A DNA stretch of 64,000 bases. Source: Reclinomonas americana ATCC 50394. Lineage: Eukaryota; Jakobida; Jakobea; Jakobida. Each line of letters starts with the position of its first letter. Within the stretch, counting starts at the first letter, position 1. Location: assembly GCA_048213135.1 (NCBI GenBank), contig PS015063.1, positions 44,281 to 108,280 on the forward strand, given 5' to 3'. A model generated the notes under the pieces. The model worked only from the letters and a program-made list of their open reading frames with translations. It was not told where the DNA came from and did no database searches. Shown piece after piece: positions 1 through 10,658 of this stretch. The translations under genes and the position numbers were made by a program.

Positions 1-11
1 TACATCGCAAC

Positions 12-1835
12 GTAGCACCAAAACGGACGCAACAACTCGGGGTACATCGACATGGAGTAATGCTCGCCGAACGCATAGACGGGATTCCACAGGAGCACCA
101 CGCTGAGAAGAAAGAAGGCCAGCGTCACGCCGGCCCACGCTCGATTCTCGTTCCACAGGACGATGATGCACCAAATGGTGAGCACATACTGCGCAATGAG
201 GAGCATGGAGGCACTGTAGGTGAACACGGCGCGGCTGAGCGTCGCCACCGACTTGATTTGCGATGCGGACGCATGACGCGGCTGTGTGTCGCCACCAAAT
301 GATGTGTCGCTATCCCGTGGCAACTCGCAGTTCTTGCGATGTGAGGTGAGTGGGCTGCGTCGCGCCGAAGAGGATGAGATGGGAGAAGGGGACGTAGGGG
401 GAAATTAGAAATAAACGCAACGGCAATGCATATGGTCCAAAGCCAACAGACGGCTCCGCCACCATGGTCATGCGTCCGAGTGCAAAGTCCGCGGGCGTTT
501 CCTGTGAGAGGGGGTGCGAGGAGAAGGAGATGAGAGAGAGAGAGAAAGACTGCAATACAGAAAGGATGGGAGAGGACAAACGAAGACAACAGAACGAAGG
601 AAGGAGGAGATGGAACGGAGAGTGCGACATGAACAGCGCAAAGCAGTGAGAGAGGGAGAAAGTAAGAACGCCGAAGTAGTGAGAACGAGAGGAGAAGATG
701 GCGACCAGCAACGGAACACAAACGCACATGCGAGTGCGATACGAGGCTGCAGGGTGCAAGAAGCAGTGAGATAGAGAGATAGACAGAGAGGCAGAGCGAG
801 AAAGTAAGCAGTGACAAAAGAGAGGGGAAGATGGCAGGAGGTACAAAAGCAGCACATGAGCGCGCGATGTGATGCACCACGAGTACAAAAGAGTAGTGAA
901 AGAGAGAGAGAGGGGAGAACCGAAGCAGGGACAACATGGAGGAGAACAAAAGAAGGAGGAGATGAACATGAGAGTGCGACATGAAGCAGCGAGAAGCAGT
1001 GAGAGAGAGAGGGAGGGAGAGAGAGAGAGAGAGGAGGAGGAGGAGGAGGAGGAGGAGAATCGAAGAAGCGAAAGCAAAGAAGAGAGCAAAGGAAGGAGGA
1101 GATGGATCGGAGAGTGCGATGTGAAACATCACGAGCGAGAGAAAGAACGCCGCAGCAGTGACAGCGAGGAAGCGAAGATGCCGGAACAGTGGACGGAAGC
1201 GAAACATGAGAGGCAGAACGAGTGTACGAACCAGAGAGAGAGAGAGAGAAAGATGCCGAGGAACAGAAAGATGCACATGCGAGTGCGATACGAGGCTGCA
1301 GGGTGCAAGAAGCAGTGAGAGATAGACAGAGACAGTGAAGCATCCTTCTCTCCTCATCCCTTCCCCTTCCCCTCCCTCCATCCTTCCCCTCCTCTTGCAA
1401 CTCAACGAGATCCGCGCTCATCATCTCCGCCGGCAACTCGCCCTCAATCAACCGCAGTGGTGGAGGCACCGCGGCTCTTCCCACCAATCCATACGACGCT
1501 CGACTCGCATCATCGCTCTCCTCCCACTCTCCACTCCCATCGATCCACACCCACCACGCATCGTCCACAATCGACACTAACGGACGTGCAGCGCGCGCTC
1601 GCTCTCCCGCGCTTTCATCGCCCAAGAGAAAGCGGCGTGTCGCGCGACGAACGTGCACATAGTCGCGTGCGGGATTGGGCAAGAATGCCACAGTGTCTTG
1701 CACCGCATTCTCCTCTTCTTCGTGTTGCTCGATCGCGTGTTGCTCTCGTGCGTCTGTGTAGTTGTTGTGTAGAGGGTTCGGCACCACGATGGTGGTAAAG
1801 TCGGCGGAGGTGGGGGAGACTGAGCGAGCGCTCAT
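12..1835 (-). CDS. Multi-pass membrane protein, family not recognised (5' part; runs off left edge)
   Basis: Three exons join in phase. Exon 1 is 1407-1835 (ATG at 1835-1833, 143 codons, phase 0). Exon 2 is 422-501 (80 nt). Exon 3 is 12-354 and ends at a GTTGCG donor (6-11). Exon 1 encodes a soluble, acidic N-terminal region starting MSARSVSPTS with an EEEEN cluster and a WWVWIDGSGEW tryptophan-rich segment. Exon 3 carries at least two hydrophobic helices (around YSASMLLIAQYVLTIWCII and VTLAFFLLSVVLLW), followed by the polar stretch NPVYAFGEHYSMS, so the protein is anchored in a membrane. I do not recognise the family. The rest of the gene lies left of the window. It is divergently oriented to the WD40 gene, 450 bp away. 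Splice sites and phases agree at both junctions, so the structure is fairly sure while the function is unknown. Confidence 0.68.
502..1406 (-). repeat. CT/GA-rich intron 1 with an internal duplicated block
   Basis: This 905-bp intron of the left-edge membrane-protein gene is almost wholly CT-rich on the coding strand. A block of about 60 bp around 712-770 recurs nearly identically around 1263-1320; both contain cacatgcgagtgcgatacga followed by ggctgcagggtgcaagaagc. Long open frames through it on both strands are low-complexity artefacts. Confidence 0.75.
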
Positions 1836-2285
1836 GCAAAAATACACAACGCGAATGAAAAGTGTCCTGCACGTGGTTGTGTGCGGTGCTGTCGGTGCGG
1901 GAAGAGGGGAGTAGTAGTAAGTGAGGGGTTGCTTGCATGGGCACACGACGAAAAGCGTTGGGGAGAGAGCAAAGGCGATGTTTACATTCTCGAAGTTCGA
2001 CGTCGAATCTTTGAATCCCTCGACTCGACAAGCAATGAGGCTGCTGGTTTGCGTGGTATACGCATGTGATGCAGGCGACCCTTGTGCAGGGCAGATAGAG
2101 ATGAGCACGCCTGCAAAGCCAGTGCATGTCGTTCGACGTCGATGCAATGACTCATCCGGATCCACGCAAGCCGCTTCCCTTGCGAATTCGTGATGCACTC
2201 GCACTGGTGGACGACTGTCTGCATCTCACTGCGTGACTGCTGTCACCGGCGAAGAGAGAGCGATCGCCGGAGAGAGTCCCGCTGT
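1836..2285. promoter_or_regulatory. Divergent intergenic region
   Basis: 450 bp separate two head-to-head start codons (1835 minus, 2286 plus), so it presumably holds both promoters. I see no convincing TATA box or other named element. Short open frames here do not continue into either gene. Confidence 0.4.
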
Positions 2286-3395
2286 ATGTCCGGATTGCAA
2301 ACTTCTAATCTCGACATGCATCTCCACGCCGAGTTGCGAGGCCACACTCACGAGGTGCGTTCACTCGCGGTGAGCAGCGATGGCACGCAATTGGTCTCGT
2401 GCGGCCTGGACAAGTCAGTGCGCGTGTGGTCGCTGCATCGCCGAGAGCAAGTGTGCCTCATGCATCCGCCACACGCCGATCGTGTGTGGTGTGTGGCTCT
2501 CTCGCACACCGACCCTCGTGCAGTTTCGTGCAGCGCCGATGGCACTGTGCGAGTGTGGTCACTCGATGGTGGTGGCGAGGAGGAGCGTCGGTTGGTGATC
2601 GGCGGTCGTCAACACATGCGATCGGTGGCTGTCTCTGCAGACGGGCGGCATGTGGTCGGCGGCGGACAAGACGGCTCTGTGCGTGTGTGGTCTCTGACGA
2701 CGGGTGAGCTGCTGTGGCAGCACACCAAGCACGCACACTGGGTGCTCGCTGTGGCCATCAGCCCCGATGGACGGCGCATTGTGTCGGCCGGTTCCGACAC
2801 GGCACTGCGCGTGTGGTGGCTGGAGAGTGGGGAGGAGGAGGTGGAGGGGCGACAGGTGAGAGGCCACTCGAACACGATTACGTCGGCGGTGTTTATGGCC
2901 AGCGGGGAGCACGTGGTGACGAGCAGCATGGACTGGACGGTGCGCATGTGGGCGCTGGCGAGTGGCGACGAGGTGCTGCGGCTGAGGGGTCACACGGCCG
3001 GCGTGCACGCGGTGCTGGTGTGCCCCGATGAGCGACACGCCGTGACGAGTGCGGGCGACCGGACGATGCGCATGTGGTCGCTGGAGAGCGGCGAGGAGTT
3101 GCACCGATGGAACTCGTTCGCGGGCGGCACTGTTCTGGCGCTGGCGGCGACGCCCGACGGTCGGCGTGTGGTGTCGGCCGGCGCCGATCGAGTCGTGCGC
3201 GTGTGGGACACGCCATATGGGCTGGCGCGTGATGAGCTCGACTGCGCCGAGGGTGCGTTGCTGGCGGTGCGAGAGGAGGAAGAAGATGAAGGGATCGATC
3301 GGCGCTGTCTGGTGGAGATTGTGTTGCGGTGTTTTCTGGTGGAGGACGCACGTGTGGCGGTGCATCGAAATGCGGTGCGACCGCAGTTTGAGTGA
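2286..3395 (+). CDS. WD40-repeat beta-propeller protein, intronless
   Basis: A single exon of 369 codons plus stop. Seven WD40 blades follow one another from about residue 16. Each has the usual GH near the start, D/G-rich turn and terminal V-R-V/M-W dipeptide: VRVWSL, VRVWSL, VRVWSL, LRVWWL, VRMWAL, MRMWSL, VRVWDT. Seven blades make one closed propeller, a protein-interaction scaffold. A short acidic segment (EEEDEG) and about 35 further residues follow the last blade. The internal ATG at 2286 (MSGLQTSN) is preferred over upstream in-frame codons because the first blade begins 15 residues later. No catalytic or F-box domain is visible, so its partner is unknown. The lack of introns is odd beside its neighbours and could mean retroposition or transfer. 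Confidence 0.88.
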   Translation: MSGLQTSNLDMHLHAELRGHTHEVRSLAVSSDGTQLVSCGLDKSVRVWSLHRREQVCLMHPPHADRVWCVALSHTDPRAVSCSADGTVRVWSLDGGGEEERRLVIGGRQHMRSVAVSADGRHVVGGGQDGSVRVWSLTTGELLWQHTKHAHWVLAVAISPDGRRIVSAGSDTALRVWWLESGEEEVEGRQVRGHSNTITSAVFMASGEHVVTSSMDWTVRMWALASGDEVLRLRGHTAGVHAVLVCPDERHAVTSAGDRTMRMWSLESGEELHRWNSFAGGTVLALAATPDGRRVVSAGADRVVRVWDTPYGLARDELDCAEGALLAVREEEEDEGIDRRCLVEIVLRCFLVEDARVAVHRNAVRPQFE

Positions 3396-3819
3396 GGGAA
3401 ATGAAGAAGGAGAGGGAGAGGAGGAGATATGGGAGGACGGGAGGAGATGGTAAAGAAAAGAAGCACATTTGAGTACTGTACATTTAAAAGGAGAGAGAGC
3501 TCTGAGAGAGAAAAACACGCACGATTCTCTGCCACACGCCGCTCAGTGAGACGAAGACATGCAGGTTAAAGAGCACACAGAACAAGCCAACAGTTCCAAA
3601 GAGATAAGCGCACACGCCACACTTGCAATCGCTGTGTGCACACAGTCCGTGAACAGGATGACAACAATGTGCACAACGGAACACGATCATTATCGTACCT
3701 GCCCATTCAAAAGGCCCACCAAAATCGCTGCACAGAAGTCCACAGTGGGCGAGGGTGACAACGATGCCCACACAGGTACGATCGCATGCACACCTGCTCC
3801 CAGTCGAATCGCTCGCACC
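3396..3819. other. Intergenic region between convergent genes
   Basis: About 420 bp between the WD40 stop and the stop of the small two-TM gene. It holds a minus-strand cysteine-rich open frame (3484-3771) with no splice or start context that I can defend. I found nothing else. Confidence 0.4.
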
Positions 3820-4465
3820 TCAATCGAACTTCCCATCATCGCCATCGGAGTCACTCAGTAAGAGGTTGAGTGCAATCACCAGTGTTCCACCCACGAGCCA
3901 GATCGATGCCGACAACCTGCTCATAGTCCACATAAGAAGCAAGAAAGATACACGATGGAGAAGAAGAGCGATCGCACATTTGCACACTGCCCAACGCCAG
4001 TGTCACTCTGCGCGTGTGCGTACATTGTGTGTGAGAGAGTGTGAGTGGGCGGAGGAGAAGAGCGATCAATGTCGACTGACAGACCGATCGAGCATTGATG
4101 CCGGGCCCATACTTACATCGACCGCAAAGTACACTGTGCAGGAGAGAGTGAGCGCACAGACACACACTCACTCACTTGCACACACATAGAGAGGCACTCA
4201 CCGAGAACTGTCAGGGAGTGCGAGAGAGAAGACAAAGAGAGTGAGTGAGTGAGTCGCGATTCGAAACTGACACAGACACACACAGAGAAAGAGAGAGCGT
4301 CTTGCGATGCGTGAGGAGACGAGCGACTCACCGCCACCTGTGAGTGTGTGCCACACAGAGAGAGTGAGTGAGCGAGTGAGTAAGTGAGAGAGTGAATCTG
4401 TGAGAGAGAAATCGCTCACCAACGGCGAGCAGAAAGAGCCCAACGATGAACATTACTTTTGACAT
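3820..4465 (-). CDS. 63-residue two-transmembrane protein assembled from six exons, two of them 6 nt
   Basis: Exons on the minus strand: 4420-4465 (46 nt, ATG at 4465), 4332-4337 (GTGGCG), 4202-4207 (TTCTCG), 4117-4133 (17 nt), 3988-4007 (20 nt), 3820-3916 (97 nt, TGA). Every junction has AG|exon|GT, and phases run 1,1,1,0,2. The product starts MSKVMFIVGLFLLAV, continues GG, VL, VYFAVD, then SDTGVGQ, a second hydrophobic helix (SIWLVGGTLVIALNLLL) and the acidic tail SDSDGDDGKFD. TM1 is continuous across four exons, which is the best support for the microexons. Introns are 82, 124, 68, 109 and 71 bp. No homologue is recognised. It is probably a small integral membrane protein with an acidic C-terminus, and could alternatively be a signal-anchor peptide followed by one TM. 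Confidence 0.75.
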
Positions 4466-4647
4466 GGTTTGCTGCGATGCTCTGTGTCTCTCACACACTC
4501 CACACACGATCCCACACACTTGACTGAGACAATGACAATGATATCGAGGACAAGTCCGAAGTTCATTCATAGGGTGAAGTTATAAGTGGGGAGGGGAAAA
4601 AGGATGCGTAGGCGTTGCGTGTGTAACGTGTGTGCGTTTGTAGGTGA

Positions 4648-5119
4648 TTATCGAACGATGCCGAGTGGGCGATGGTACTGTTCGAAGAGGACCAGATTGT
4701 TGAGGGCGTAGCGGAGGAAGCTGGCCCAGGTGACGAAGCCGATGTTTTCGGCGTCGGTTTGTGCGAAGAAGGCGGCCAGGGCCTCGGCGGGCATTTCTGG
4801 GTGGGGAAAGGGTGGGTGAGGGAAAGGGCAAGGGGGAAGAGGGGGGAAGGGAGAGGGAGAGGGGAAGGCGGGGGAAGGAGGGGGAAGGGCAGGGGAAAAG
4901 AGAGACCGATAGTGAGTAAGAGACGCCAAGGAGCAGGGGCACGGAAACCGACAGCGAGTGGGAGAAGCAACCAGAACATGCAACGATAGATTCGTGTGAC
5001 CAAGAAAATGAGTGCGATATGGATGAAGAGGAGCGCGAGGAAATACGACAGTGCTGGTGTGAAGAGAAAGAAAAAGACAGAGAGACAGACAGACAAACAG
5101 ACAAACAGACACACACACA

Positions 5120-5169
<50 letters not shown>

Positions 5170-8100
5170 GAGAGACAGAGACACAGAGAGAGACTGAGAA
5201 GCGTACATAGTGCATTAACAGAAGGTCGGGAAGACCGTTTTTGTGGGCGATATGCAGACAGGGAGAGAAAGTGATAAGCATCTAGAGCGAATACTGATCG
5301 TACCGATTGGCGGGAGTGCGACAGAGAAGAATGGCAAGGACAGGAGAAGTCGACAGTGTCAGTGTCAAGCAGAAGAGAGAAACGCACTGAGAACAGAAGC
5401 ATGCAAGGAAGCGAGACAAGCAAGGCGAATGGCAGCGCAGTGAGAGAAAGACCCCAGCAACGCCACATGACCATGTCACTTACCAGCACCCTCCAGTGTC
5501 CTGAAGATCATCTTGACTTCCTGGCTGTCGATCGTGCCACTACGATCGACATCGTAGCGATTGAAGATGTTGCGGATGGTGGCAACCATGGCAAGCTACG
5601 ATCGGCACAAGGCACTTGTGAGATCCGTGCACAAATCTCTCGCTCTCATACTCTTCTATCGTCCTCCCTCTCTTTCTCTCTCTCCCTCTCCCTCCCTTCC
5701 ACTCTTTCCCTCGCCCCACACGCAACATTATCGACGCTGAACATTTGGTTCGAGGCCTGCAGGAACTCGCCAAACGTCAACACGCCATTGTGATCCACAT
5801 CCAGCGAGTCGAACACCTCCTCGAAGCGTCGCTCATCGACCTCTGCGCACCGCGCGATGAGAACCACGCACGTGCATCAAACAATAACCTCCGCGCACGA
5901 CGCACCTTGACCCAAATCGCGGAGGAACGAGAGCATCTCCAGTCGGTCCAGCGTGCCGGTGCGATTGGCGTCCACGCCATCGAACAGCAACTTCAATTCG
6001 AATTCGTTGCGGCGCTCGTCGGGGATGCTCTGTGAAACGAGAGGCGGATAAGAAAAGGGGGAGAAGAGGGGAGACGGGTCAATAGGAAGAGAGGGAAAAT
6101 GAGAAACAGAAAGAGGACGGCGAGCATAAACACGCGAAACAGGAGAGCGGGAGAGGGAGGGAGGGAAGGATAAAGTGGAAAGAGAGAGAGAGACAGAAAG
6201 AGGGACTGACATAAGAAAAACTGGAGACGACAAAAGCAACAAGCGGAGAAAAGGGGAGCACCTGAAATGTGGATCGCGAGCGAGCGAAGAGGGAGGGAGC
6301 AAGAAAAAAGTTTAGGTAGCGAGAATACTGCAGGAACAGCATGACCCTCCGGTCCATGCACGGAGTACTCCACTCTGTCTCAATCGCTGCCCCTGTTCTC
6401 CCTTCATCCGTCTGCAATACCTGTCTCTCGTCATTCTCGCACGCTCTCTCGCTCTCTTTTAGAGAGACGCGCAACAGCAAGCAGGAACGAAAGCAGAAGA
6501 AGCGAGCTGTCTTTTGCAAGTTTCCCTTACTCTTTCTTCAGCAATTGATAAGTTGCCTCCTACTTGTCCTCTCCAAGCGTGCGCAGGGAACAGAAACGTG
6601 AAGAATGGAGGTGCGTGTCATCTCTCTCTCTCTTTCTCTGTGTAAGCGCGCGCGTGTGAGTGTGCATACCCTCTTCTGCCTCCACACTTCGTTCATCACC
6701 CGCTGTCTCGCTCTCACTTTCTCTGCTTTTCTTGCTTTCTCTGCTCTCCCTCTGCTCCCTCTTCCTCTGCTCCGTTTTCCTCTCCTCTCTCTCTCTCTCT
6801 CTCCTCCNNNNNNNNNNNNNNNNNNNNNNNNNNNNNNNNNNNNNNNNNNNNNNNNNNNNNNNNNNNNNNNNNNNNNNNNNNNNNNNNNNNNNNNNNNNNN
6901 NNNNNNNNNNNNNNNNNNNNNNNNNNNNNNNNNNNNNNNNNNNNNNNNNNNNNNNNNNNNNNNNNNNNNNNNNNNNNNNNNNNNNNNNNNNNNNNNNNNN
7001 NNNNNNNNNNNNNNNNNNNNNNNNNNNNNNNNNNNNNNNNNNNNNNNNNNNNNNNNNNNNNNNNNNNNNNNNNNNNNNNNNNNNNNNNNNNNNNNNNNNN
7101 NNNNNNNNNNNNNNNNNNNNNNNNNNNNNNNNNNNNNNNNNNNNNNNNNNNNNNNNNNNNNNNNNNNNNNNNNNNNNNNNNNNNNNNNNNNNNNNNNNNN
7201 NNNNNNNNNNNNNNNNNNNNNNNNNNNNNNNNNNNNNNNNNNNNNNNNNNNNNNNNNNNNNNNNNNNNNNNNNNNNNNNNNNNNNNNNNNNNNNNNNNNN
7301 NNNNNNNNNNNNNNNNNNNNNNNNNNNNNNNNNNNNNNNNNNNNNNNNNNNNNNNNNNNNNNNNNNNNNNNNNNNNNNNNNNNNNNNNNNNNNNNNNNNN
7401 NNNNNNNNNNNNNNNNNNNNNNNNNNNNNNNNNNNNNNNNNNNNNNNNNNNNNNNNNNNNNNNNNNNNNNNNNNNNNNNNNNNNNNNNNNNNNNNNNNNN
7501 NNNNNNNNNNNNNNNNNNNNNNNNNNNNNNNNNNNNNNNNNNNNNNNNNNNNNNNNNNNNNNNNNNNNNNNNNNNNNNNNNTCACTACAGACACTCCTCC
7601 TCTCAGTCTCTTTTTCTCAAACTCTCAGTCTCCTGCTCTGGCACTCACCGCGCTCGCTTGTGATACGGGAATTTCAGCAGCAACGAGCCGTTGGCGATAA
7701 ACTGCAGCCGCCTCTCCGACAGCACCTCGAGTCTAACCTGTGGACAGAGACATGCTTGAATGAGCTCGCCGGCGCGGGTGCTCATAAACAGCACACCGGG
7801 GGAACCTCGTGCGCCGCGCGATGCATTTGTGCGAATTCAGTGTCCACTTGCCCGGACTCGAGGAACATGGGTGCCGAGTACGAGTGCGGGAGATCAGAGA
7901 GCGACATACGGCGACCCATGCGCGTGCTCAGCACATCCTCGACCTGATTGTGGAAGGAAGACTGCGAGGGGGGCCCATAAAGAGTGAGCAGCGAATACTG
8001 AAGCGTCCAACACGGCATGCTGCACACCTTGTGCAAATCATGCACAGCCTGGAGCCATCGTTGCGTCTCAGCCTCCTTGTCGCCACCCATCGGGTGCAGA

Positions 8101-8390
8101 TAGAAGACGCGGTTCGAGGATTCGATGACAATGACCGGCTGTTTGTTGACCTCGTCTGGGGATGCGGGAGTGAGAGAAGAGGGCAGGGAGAGCGAGAGGG
8201 GGAGAGGGAGAACAACAAACAGGCAATTATCTCACGCTCATTCATCCTCGCTCACTCCCACACATAACAAATTAAACGAGGCACTCTCACTGTCGCCCTC
8301 ACCTGGACGCGACCGACGAACGAGGACAGCGGGGCCGACAGCTGCAGCACATGTCAACTCCATTGCTTCTCTCCCACCACCCAGAAATCG

Positions 8391-8475
<85 letters not shown>

Positions 8476-10185
8476 NNNNNNNNNNNNNNNNNNNNNNNNN
8501 NNNNNNNNNNNNGGAATCGCTGCCGGGCGAGCCCACGAGCGGAGCCGGTGGGGCGGAAGAGGAGCCGGCGACGTCGCGGAGGGCGGAGGGGGTGATGCGC
8601 GCTGTGAGATGGGAGATGGTAGGTGAGGCCACGGGGGAGAGGATGAGAAAATGAGGGGGAGGGAGGCAGAACCTGCAGCGGGGGCGACGGCAGATTGCGC
8701 GTGTGTGACGGCAGACACCACGGAGGCAGCTGCGGGTCTCCGAGTGAGCGATAGTGAAGAGTCGGGTGAAGACAGGCAGCGAAGACAAACCAGAAGATGC
8801 CGAGTCGACGTGTGCCAATGCGGAAGCTTGTGCGTGAGAAGCTGCAGATTCCACAGAGGCAGCTGCACAACACAAAGCAATGAGCGACAGCTTGACAAGA
8901 ACTGAGTAGGATAGCGAAACACACCAGCCGACTCCACATGTGCCACAGCAGGAGCGGCAGCGACGTGCGCATGCGAGGCCGCAGATTCCACAGAGGCAGC
9001 TGCACACGAAGCAATGAGAAGCAAGCGCAGCGTGCGCAGAGTCATGGCACAAACCAGCAGGCGCGACGGCGGAGTCGACATGCGCCACAGCAGCAACATG
9101 TGCATGTGAGGCCATAGAGTCCACAGAGGCAGCTANNNNNNNNNNNNNNNNNNNNAAGCTGCGGAGTCCACATTGGCAGCTGCACACAAAAGGCAATGAG
9201 GGACAAGCACAGCTCGGCTTGCACAGAGTCAAGCATGACACACCAGCCGACTCCGCATGTGCCACAGCAGGAGCGGCAGCGACGTGTGCATGCGAGGCCG
9301 CAGATTCCACAGAGGCAGCTGCACATGAAGCAATGAGAAGCAAGCGCAGCGTGCGCAGAGTCATGGCACAAACCAGCAGGCGCGACGGCGGAGTTGACAT
9401 GCGCCAATGCGGAAGCTTGCGCGTGGGAAGCTGCAGATTCCACAGAGGCAGCTGCACGCCACGACGCGAATGAGAACAGGACACAGCTTGACTTGCACAG
9501 AGTCATGGCACAAACCAGCAGGCGCGACCGCAGACTCCACATTCGCCACGGCAGCAACATGTGCGTGGGAGGCCACAGAGTCCACAGAGGCAGCTGCACA
9601 CAATAGGCAGTCAGGAGCAGGAGGACCCACAGTCCACTGAGAGCAAGAGACACACCAGCAGGTGCGACCGCTGACTCCACATGTGCCACCGCGGAAGTGT
9701 GTGCGTGAGAGGCCACAGAGTCCACAGTGGCAGCTGCACACACACAAGGCAATAAGAGACAAGTACAGCTTGGCATGCACAGAGTCAAGCATGACACACC
9801 AGCAGGCGCGACTGCCGAGTCGACATGCGCCACTGAGCATGCATAGGCAGAGAAAGAAGATAACAAATTTGAGACTGCATCAGTGTGCAACAGAAAAGCG
9901 CTCTTTTTTCCACACGGACGCTCACCTGCTGCTTCTGCAACAGAGGAAGGCGCATGTCATATTGCAATGAGTGAGACACAGAAAGAGAGAGAGAGAGTAA
10001 ACTGCAGTGCAGATTTATCACTGCTCACCAGCACTGTTCTCCACAGATGCGTTGACTTGTGCGACTGTGTGTGTGTGAGAGAGAAAGTGAGAGAGAGAGA
10101 GAGAATAGAGAGAGAAGAGAGAGTGCACCTGCGGAATGCATTTGCCCGTCGACTGTGACACACAACAAGAGTGAGTGACACGCAC

Positions 10186-10235
<50 letters not shown>

Positions 10236-10335
10236 TGCACACACATGCACACACTAACACACACCTGCGTACATGTCAGCCGACATCTGCGTCGAGTCAG
10301 TCTGCATGCAATCGTAAGAGAGAGAGAGAGAGAGA

Positions 10336-10397
<62 letters not shown>

Positions 10398-10473
10398 AAA
10401 CCTGCATCAAGGGCGCTGACGGAACGAGTCTATCACAGGACACTCGCGTGTTCTCATGCAAACACGTCAGCAT
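4648..10473 (-). CDS. PH-domain / EF-hand protein with an N-terminal array of short repeated exons
   Basis: The C-terminus is firm. Exons 5906-6029, 5727-5842, 5484-5595 and 4648-4796 join in phases 1, 0, 1 and encode three canonical EF loops (DANRTGTLDRLE, DVDHNGVLTFGE, DVDRSGTIDSQE) and a degenerate fourth, ending GIVR-stop. Exons 8028-8155, 7806-7961 and 7649-7737 encode a PH-like C-terminal helix (FYLHPMGGDKEAETQRWLQA) and a segment LQFIANGSLLLKFPYH that resembles the start of another PH domain. Upstream lie a Pro/Ser-rich exon ending at 8601, a run of repeated phase-1 exons (8673-9832) and small exons at 9926-9934, 10029-10064, 10129-10152, 10265-10301 and 10402-10473 (candidate ATG 10473). 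PH then EF recalls phospholipase C, but no X/Y catalytic region follows. The gap at 6808-7581 hides the middle, so this could be two genes. Confidence 0.6.
5109..5167. repeat. (CA)n microsatellite
   Basis: An uninterrupted CA tract of roughly 50 bp, flanked by GACA and GA repeats, inside the intron that precedes the last EF-hand exon. Confidence 0.9.
6808..7581. other. Assembly gap (774 N)
   Basis: The run of N follows a CT-rich tract. It separates the PH-like exons from the EF-hand exons and hides any exons between them. Confidence 0.99.
8398..8512. repeat. (CA)n microsatellite ending in a 37-N gap
   Basis: About 80 bp of pure CA repeat runs into Ns at 8476-8512. It lies in an intron just upstream of the PH exons. 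The gap cuts the left end of the Pro/Ser-rich exon. Confidence 0.92.
8673..9832 (-). repeat. Tandem array of duplicated phase-1 exons with their introns
   Basis: Exon units on the minus strand: 9800-9832 (33 nt), 9656-9733, 9516-9593, 9374-9451 (78 nt each), 9244-9318 (75), a unit ending 9179 that is broken by 20 Ns at 9136-9155, 9055-9132 (78), 8925-8999 (75), 8791-8862 (72) and 8673-8729 (57). Nearly all begin CTGCC(T/A) after a TGCAG acceptor and end at GTTTGT or GTGTGT donors. All whole units have lengths divisible by three and phase 1 at both ends. Each encodes about 26 residues of the form AASV-S-ASHA--SALAHV-SAVAPA. Introns between units are conserved as well, so exon and intron were duplicated together. 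Confidence 0.85.
9136..9155. other. Assembly gap (20 N) in the exon array
   Basis: A nominal 20-N join inside the repeated exons. The true number of units is therefore probably larger than seen. Confidence 0.95.
10190..10395. repeat. CT/CA and GT/GA microsatellite cluster
   Basis: Alternating (CT)n(CA)n at about 10190-10240 and (GA)n(GT)n(GA)n at about 10320-10392, in the introns between the first small exons of the PH/EF-hand gene. Confidence 0.85.
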
Positions 10474-10658
10474 ACCCTTTGTTCCACACAACACCGATGA
10501 GCTGCATGCTGCCTGTGGATCGTGAAGTCAAGATCACATATGTACATCGATATCGACTGCGCAGCGCTGCGTATACGCATGAAGTTGTTTCTTCAATCAA
10601 GCTGCCTGCATGTTTATCAAAAAAAAATGTCCAAGATTTCGCTGCACGCTGCGCGCAG

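Noticed and set aside
125-1405. Long minus-strand Ser/Leu-rich frames
   Set aside because: They run through the CT-rich intron of the left-edge membrane-protein gene; only the exons at 1407-1835, 422-501 and 12-354 have protein-like composition and splice agreement.
3484-3771. Minus-strand 95-codon cysteine-rich frame (CAHCCHPVHGLCAHSDCKC)
   Set aside because: The cysteine spacing is suggestive of a zinc-binding peptide, but there is no good start, no supporting splice sites and no continuation. Kept only as a curiosity.
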